A stretch of DNA of 8,835 nucleotides, from contig CAYQZW010000074.1 in NCBI GenBank assembly GCA_964422065.1, positions 1 through 8,835 on the forward strand, in the 5' to 3' direction. The translations under genes and the position numbers were made by a program. Positions 6,563 through 8,835 of the stretch are shown here, one piece after another (position 1 is the stretch's first letter; the number at the start of each line of letters is the position of its first letter). Origin of the DNA: S141-55 sp964422065 (GTDB lineage: Bacteria; Hydrothermota; Hydrothermia; WGAB01). The notes under the pieces were generated by a model that did not search any database, was not told the origin of the DNA, and saw only the letters and a list, made by a program, of their open reading frames with translations.

Positions 6563-7153
6563 ATGGACTTAGACCATATTCGGCGGGTACTTGAAGACTT
6601 CTTCCGGCTCAAACGAACCTACCGGAGCGGCTGGAGTTATTATGGACAGGGGCCCGGAGAGACCATTGCTGCTCATACCTTTGGGGTGGCGATCCTCACC
6701 CTACTGGTCGGGCGAGAACTTCAGAAACAGGGAGTTGCCCTGGATCTCCACAAGGCCCTGGTGATGGCCTTGATCCACGAGGTCGGGGAAACCCGATTGG
6801 GGGATCTCCATTTGGAGGCCCGACGCTTCCTTGGCACAGAGGCGGTCCGTCGCGCTGAAGAAGCCGCCGTCCAGGAGGTTCTGGAGGACGAGGAATTGGT
6901 CGGTCTTTGGCGAGAATTTGAAGCGGGGGAAAGTACGGAGGCCCAATTTGTCCGTGCCTTAGACAAGTTGGAACTCCTGTTTGAGGCCGTAGAACGCGCG
7001 AAATCCCCTCGGGAACGTGTACAGACCATCTTTCAGACCCCATCTAACCGTCGGTACTTTGAGCGGTTCCCTGTGATTCAAATCCTTTTCGAGACCCTTC
7101 AACGGGAGATTGGCGACGAGGAGGTCTCCCACGAGAATCCCGAAGAGTCTTAA
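6563..7153 (+). CDS. HD-domain phosphohydrolase-like protein (HDDC2/YfbR type)
   Basis: This 196-residue protein starts at ATG 6563, 6 bases after a perfect AGGAGG (6551-6556); the in-frame GTG at 6560 is only 3 bases away and less likely. Features match the HDDC2/YfbR 5'-deoxynucleotidase group: LKRTYRSGW at 16-24, ExxxxH at 33-38, the HD-box position at 72-73, Glu76, Asp81 and Asp134 in ALDKLELL. The canonical HD pair is His72-Glu73 here, an Asp-to-Glu change at a metal ligand, while the other expected residues are present. Known members remove phosphate from 5'-deoxynucleoside monophosphates; whether this one does is uncertain. The acidic tail (184-196) looks disordered. Last gene of the six-gene block; no clear terminator follows before the next promoter. 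Confidence 0.85.
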   Translation: MDLDHIRRVLEDFFRLKRTYRSGWSYYGQGPGETIAAHTFGVAILTLLVGRELQKQGVALDLHKALVMALIHEVGETRLGDLHLEARRFLGTEAVRRAEEAAVQEVLEDEELVGLWREFEAGESTEAQFVRALDKLELLFEAVERAKSPRERVQTIFQTPSNRRYFERFPVIQILFETLQREIGDEEVSHENPEES

Positions 7154-7187
7154 ATTTGAGTTGGCAAATCTTGCTAATCCCTGGAAC

Positions 7188-7216
7188 TTGACAAAGCGAG
7201 GCAGTCCTTGTAATCT
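7188..7216 (+). promoter_or_regulatory. Promoter for the 49-aa membrane protein gene
   Basis: A perfect -35 TTGACA (7188-7193) is followed by 17 bases and TAATCT (7211-7216), a weak TAnnnT -10. TGTAAT (7209-7214) matches the -10 consensus better but leaves only a 15-base spacer. It lies 35 bases after the HD gene stop and gives a leader of roughly 40 bases, so the small gene can be transcribed independently of the operon. Confidence 0.45.
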
Positions 7217-7248
7217 TTTGATGTCGCCGGGGTTGGGGAGAGGCCAGA

Positions 7249-7258
7249 AAGGAGGTGA
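7249..7258 (+). promoter_or_regulatory. Ideal Shine-Dalgarno sequence
   Basis: AAGGAGGTGA is a full 10-base complement to the canonical 16S rRNA 3' tail, ending 3 bases before ATG 7262. It decides the start of the 49-residue gene and predicts strong translation. Confidence 0.85.
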
Positions 7259-7261
7259 ACC

Positions 7262-7411
7262 ATGTGGCAAGCATGGGTAAACTTTATCTTGGGTGTTCTG
7301 ATCTTTCTGGTGGCCATCTTTGTTGAGTCCCCTCCGAACTGGATCTATTGGCTCGGGGGATTGCTCATCGCGATCATCTCCCTGTTCCAAGCCATAGGGA
7401 AAAAGGAGTAA
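7262..7411 (+). CDS. 49-aa two-helix membrane protein, SPW-repeat-like
   Basis: The frame runs ATG 7262 to TAA 7409-7411 behind a perfect Shine-Dalgarno and a likely promoter, which makes it a real gene despite its size. The peptide has two hydrophobic segments (about 6-21 and 28-45) joined by the turn ESPPNW (22-27), and a basic-ended tail GKKE. The pattern W-x2-W-V-N-x2-LG-x-L at the start and W-x2-W-x-GG-x-L after the turn resembles a single unit of SPW-repeat membrane proteins, which usually carry one or two such hairpins with an S-P-W motif; here the Trp is separated from SP by two residues. Function of that family is unknown. It lies between the HD gene and the peptidase gene. Confidence 0.75.
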   Translation: MWQAWVNFILGVLIFLVAIFVESPPNWIYWLGGLLIAIISLFQAIGKKE

Positions 7412-7417
7412 GTTGAC

Positions 7418-7429
7418 CAGAACGTTCTG
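7418..7429. promoter_or_regulatory. Perfect 12-bp palindrome
   Basis: CAGAACGTTCTG is fully self-complementary and starts 7 bases after the stop of the 49-aa gene. It could be a dimer-binding operator or part of the adjacent hairpin; it lacks the central spacer of the gram-positive LexA box (GAAC-N4-GTTC). Confidence 0.35.
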
Positions 7430-7447
7430 AGCCCTGTGGGGTTCAGA
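7426..7447 (+). other. RNA hairpin 1 in the intergenic region
   Basis: TCTGAGCCC (7426-7434) pairs with GGGGTTCAGA-type sequence (7439-7447) as 9 base pairs including one G-U, closing a UGUG loop (7435-7438). It has no T-run after it, so it is not a standard intrinsic terminator. It could protect the 3' end of the upstream mRNA or be regulatory. Confidence 0.5.
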
Positions 7448-7481
7448 CCCGGCCTCTCCCCCCGGTGTCTCCATCGAAGAC

Positions 7482-7513
7482 CCCGGGATACACATCCCGG
7501 GAGGCACCCTTTT
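7482..7513 (+). terminator. Strong hairpin 2, possible terminator before the peptidase gene
   Basis: CCCGGGAT (7482-7489) and ATCCCGGG (7494-7501) form a perfect 8-bp GC-rich stem with an ACAC loop. Four T follow at 7510-7513, but 8 bases after the stem, later than in a textbook terminator. Position between the small membrane gene and the peptidase gene supports a terminator or attenuator, at moderate confidence. Confidence 0.45.
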
Positions 7514-7530
7514 GAGTCGCGCAGGTTCGG

Positions 7531-7559
7531 TTGCATGCCCGAGGGGGTTCCTAAAAAAT
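7531..7559 (+). promoter_or_regulatory. Weak candidate promoter for the S9 peptidase gene
   Basis: TTGCAT (7531-7536) is followed after 17 bases by AAAAAT (7554-7559), or after 15 bases by TAAAAA (7552-7557). With TAAAAA the -10 ends 8 bases before ATG 7566, the same distance as at ispA. Boxes are poor matches to consensus, so this is tentative. Confidence 0.25.
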
Positions 7560-7565
7560 GGGAGC

Positions 7566-8835
7566 ATGTTTTGGGTCGTGCTGCTCGCGATGATGGTTCC
7601 CTTTCCACAAGAACCGTATACGGTTCAGCAGTTCTTGCAGATCCAAGCGGCGTGGTCCCCCAAGCCACACCCCAAAGGGAAGTGGGTGGCGTATCTGGCG
7701 GATATCACGGGGACCCCGCAAATCTGGCGGCTCGATCTGCCCAACGGGTGCCCAACTCAGCTGACGTTCTTCGAAGAACGCATCGCGGGGTTCCGGGTTT
7801 CCCCCGACGGCTCCCGGATCGCATTCCTCTCGGACCAAGGTGGCAACGAACGGTACCAAATCTATCTCATGACGCCCAAAGGCGATCGACTCTGGCGGTT
7901 AACCCACGCGCCCAATGCCATCCACTATCTTGGAGATTGGTCCCAAGATGGGCGGTTCCTGGCCTTCGTTTCAAACCGACGAGACCCCGCAGCCTTTGAT
8001 GTCTATGTTTTGGATCTCGAGTCCGGAAAAGAACGGGTCGTTTGGGAAACCGACGGCTATTACACCGCCCTGGCCTTCTCCCCCGATGCCCGGTTCCTGG
8101 TCGTCCGTGAAAGCCGCTCGAACTTCGACGAGGACCTCCATCTCCTCGATCTCCAAACCGGTACACGGACCCACCTCACACCCCATGATGGGTTTGCTCA
8201 GTACCAAAATGTCCGGTTCTCGCCAGATGGCCGAACCCTCTACCTGCTGACGGACCAGGACCGAGAGTTCCTGAACCCTGCGAAACTCGATCTTCAGACG
8301 CTCACACTGACGTATTTGGACGACCGGCCCTGGGACTACGAAGAGTTTGAACTGACAAGAGATGGAAATCGGATCGTCGCCCTGGTCAACGAGGACGGCT
8401 ATTCGAAACTCTATGTTCTGGACCTCGTCACCTCTGAGATTTACGAAATCCCCGGCCTCCCTCAAGGGAATGCGGGGGGCTTGGCCCTTTTAGAAGACGG
8501 CTCTCAACTCTTTTTCCACGTCGCCACGCCGACTCAGACCTGGGATGTCTGGCGCTATTCCTTTGAGAGCCAGACGTTTGAGCGACTCACAGAGAGCGCT
8601 ACGGCGGGGATCCCGCCGACCCTCTTTGTGGCCCCTCAGGCGGTTCGGTATCGATCCTTTGACGGCTTAGAAATCCCCGCCTATCTATACCTGCCTAAGA
8701 CATCGAACGGGGAGAAGCCCCCGGTCATTGTCTATGTTCATGGAGGACCCGAGAGCCAGTACCGACCCGGGTGTTCGCCCTTGGTCCAATACTCTCGCTT
8801 CCGGGGCTATCCTGTCTGGTCACCCATCGTCCGGC
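7566..8835 (+). CDS. S9-family prolyl oligopeptidase-like protein, 3'-truncated
   Basis: An uninterrupted frame from ATG 7566 runs off the window end (423 codons visible). Residues 1-13 (MFWVVLLAMMVPF) are a short hydrophobic leader without basic residues, suggesting export. Residues from about 17 to 360 are a beta-propeller of TolB/PD40-like blades: 'WSPKPHPKGKWVAYLAD', 'FRVSPDGSRIAFLSD', 'WSQDGRFLAFVSN', 'FSPDARFLVVRES', 'FSPDGRTLYLLTD'. The alpha/beta hydrolase domain then begins (RYRSFDGLEIPAYLYLP) with VHGGPESQYRP at 391-401, where HGGP forms the oxyanion region. The catalytic Ser, Asp and His lie beyond the window. Family role: serine peptidases cleaving short peptides, often after proline or as acylaminoacyl peptidases. 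No good ribosome-binding site precedes ATG 7566 (GGAG is only one base away). The frame is open upstream, with TTG 7512 as the nearest alternative, so the start is moderately certain. Confidence 0.88.
   Translation, partial: MFWVVLLAMMVPFPQEPYTVQQFLQIQAAWSPKPHPKGKWVAYLADITGTPQIWRLDLPNGCPTQLTFFEERIAGFRVSPDGSRIAFLSDQGGNERYQIYLMTPKGDRLWRLTHAPNAIHYLGDWSQDGRFLAFVSNRRDPAAFDVYVLDLESGKERVVWETDGYYTALAFSPDARFLVVRESRSNFDEDLHLLDLQTGTRTHLTPHDGFAQYQNVRFSPDGRTLYLLTDQDREFLNPAKLDLQTLTLTYLDDRPWDYEEFELTRDGNRIVALVNEDGYSKLYVLDLVTSEIYEIPGLPQGNAGGLALLEDGSQLFFHVATPTQTWDVWRYSFESQTFERLTESATAGIPPTLFVAPQAVRYRSFDGLEIPAYLYLPKTSNGEKPPVIVYVHGGPESQYRPGCSPLVQYSRFRGYPVWSPIVR

Noticed and set aside
7157..7176. ATTTG...CAAAT inverted repeat after the HD gene as a terminator
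   Set aside because: The 5-bp AT-rich stem is too weak and no T-run follows.
7438..7465. T-arm-like GGG-GTTCAGA-CCC suggesting a tRNA
   Set aside because: No anticodon arm, D arm or acceptor pairing can be built around it on either strand.
7503..7540. ACCCTTTTGA-like segment suggesting a TPP riboswitch
   Set aside because: The partner motif CTGAGA and the order of conserved elements are missing, and the downstream gene is a peptidase.
6959..7567. 202-aa minus-strand frame across the HD gene end, the microprotein and the intergenic region
   Set aside because: It is opposite two supported genes and a hairpin region; no start signal or protein-like pattern.
7436..7999. 187-aa plus-strand frame overlapping the peptidase start
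   Set aside because: Arg/Pro-rich out-of-frame reading; the peptidase frame shows propeller blades and HGGP without interruption.

Overview
The window comes from a bacterium with an outer membrane. It carries the C-terminal part of a TamB/DUF490-type protein and a probable lipoprotein, and its genes have ordinary bacterial ribosome-binding sites and -35/-10 promoters. Base composition looks moderately GC-rich. The sequence does not fix the phylum. A DUF212 'divergent PAP2' gene, a short site-2 protease and a leaderless promoter would fit several non-proteobacterial, often thermophilic, diderm lineages, but that is a guess. Coding density is very high: the only non-coding gaps are about 108-154 bases, and none exceeds 300.

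Layout. (1) Bases 1-2276, plus strand: a TamB-like protein whose start lies outside the window. (2) Bases 2280-2603, minus strand: a small lipoprotein-like protein with four WxPGHW repeats, convergent with TamB and separated from it by only 3 bases. (3) Bases 2604-2727: a divergent intergenic region holding a well-formed promoter whose predicted transcription start falls on or next to the ispA start codon. (4) Bases 2728-7153, plus strand: six tightly packed or overlapping genes, namely a type II farnesyl diphosphate synthase, a DUF212/divergent PAP2 membrane protein, a minimal M50 site-2 protease, FabH, an NDUFA9-like atypical SDR and an HDDC2/YfbR-like HD-domain protein. (5) Bases 7154-7411: a promoter, an ideal Shine-Dalgarno sequence and a 49-residue two-helix membrane microprotein resembling SPW-repeat proteins. 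(6) Bases 7412-7565: an intergenic region with a perfect 12-bp palindrome and two strong hairpins. (7) Base 7566 to the window end: an exported-looking S9-family prolyl oligopeptidase-type protein, cut off just after its HGGP oxyanion motif.

How the genes fit together. The six-gene block is almost certainly one transcription unit: neighbouring genes overlap by 7 or 4 bases or are separated by 1, 5 or 12. Its recognisable members supply membrane lipid precursors (FPP from isoprenoid units; the first condensation of fatty acid synthesis) and include integral membrane enzymes (PAP2-like, site-2 protease). An envelope or lipid-supply operon is therefore a reasonable inference. The HD protein and the SDR have no fixed substrate. 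No clear defence system, mobile element, CRISPR array, rRNA or tRNA is visible. The most useful non-routine observations are the leaderless promoter at ispA, the exact 14-residue repeat lipoprotein, the HD-to-HE change in the HD protein, the overlooked 49-aa membrane protein with its own promoter, and the structured 7412-7565 region.
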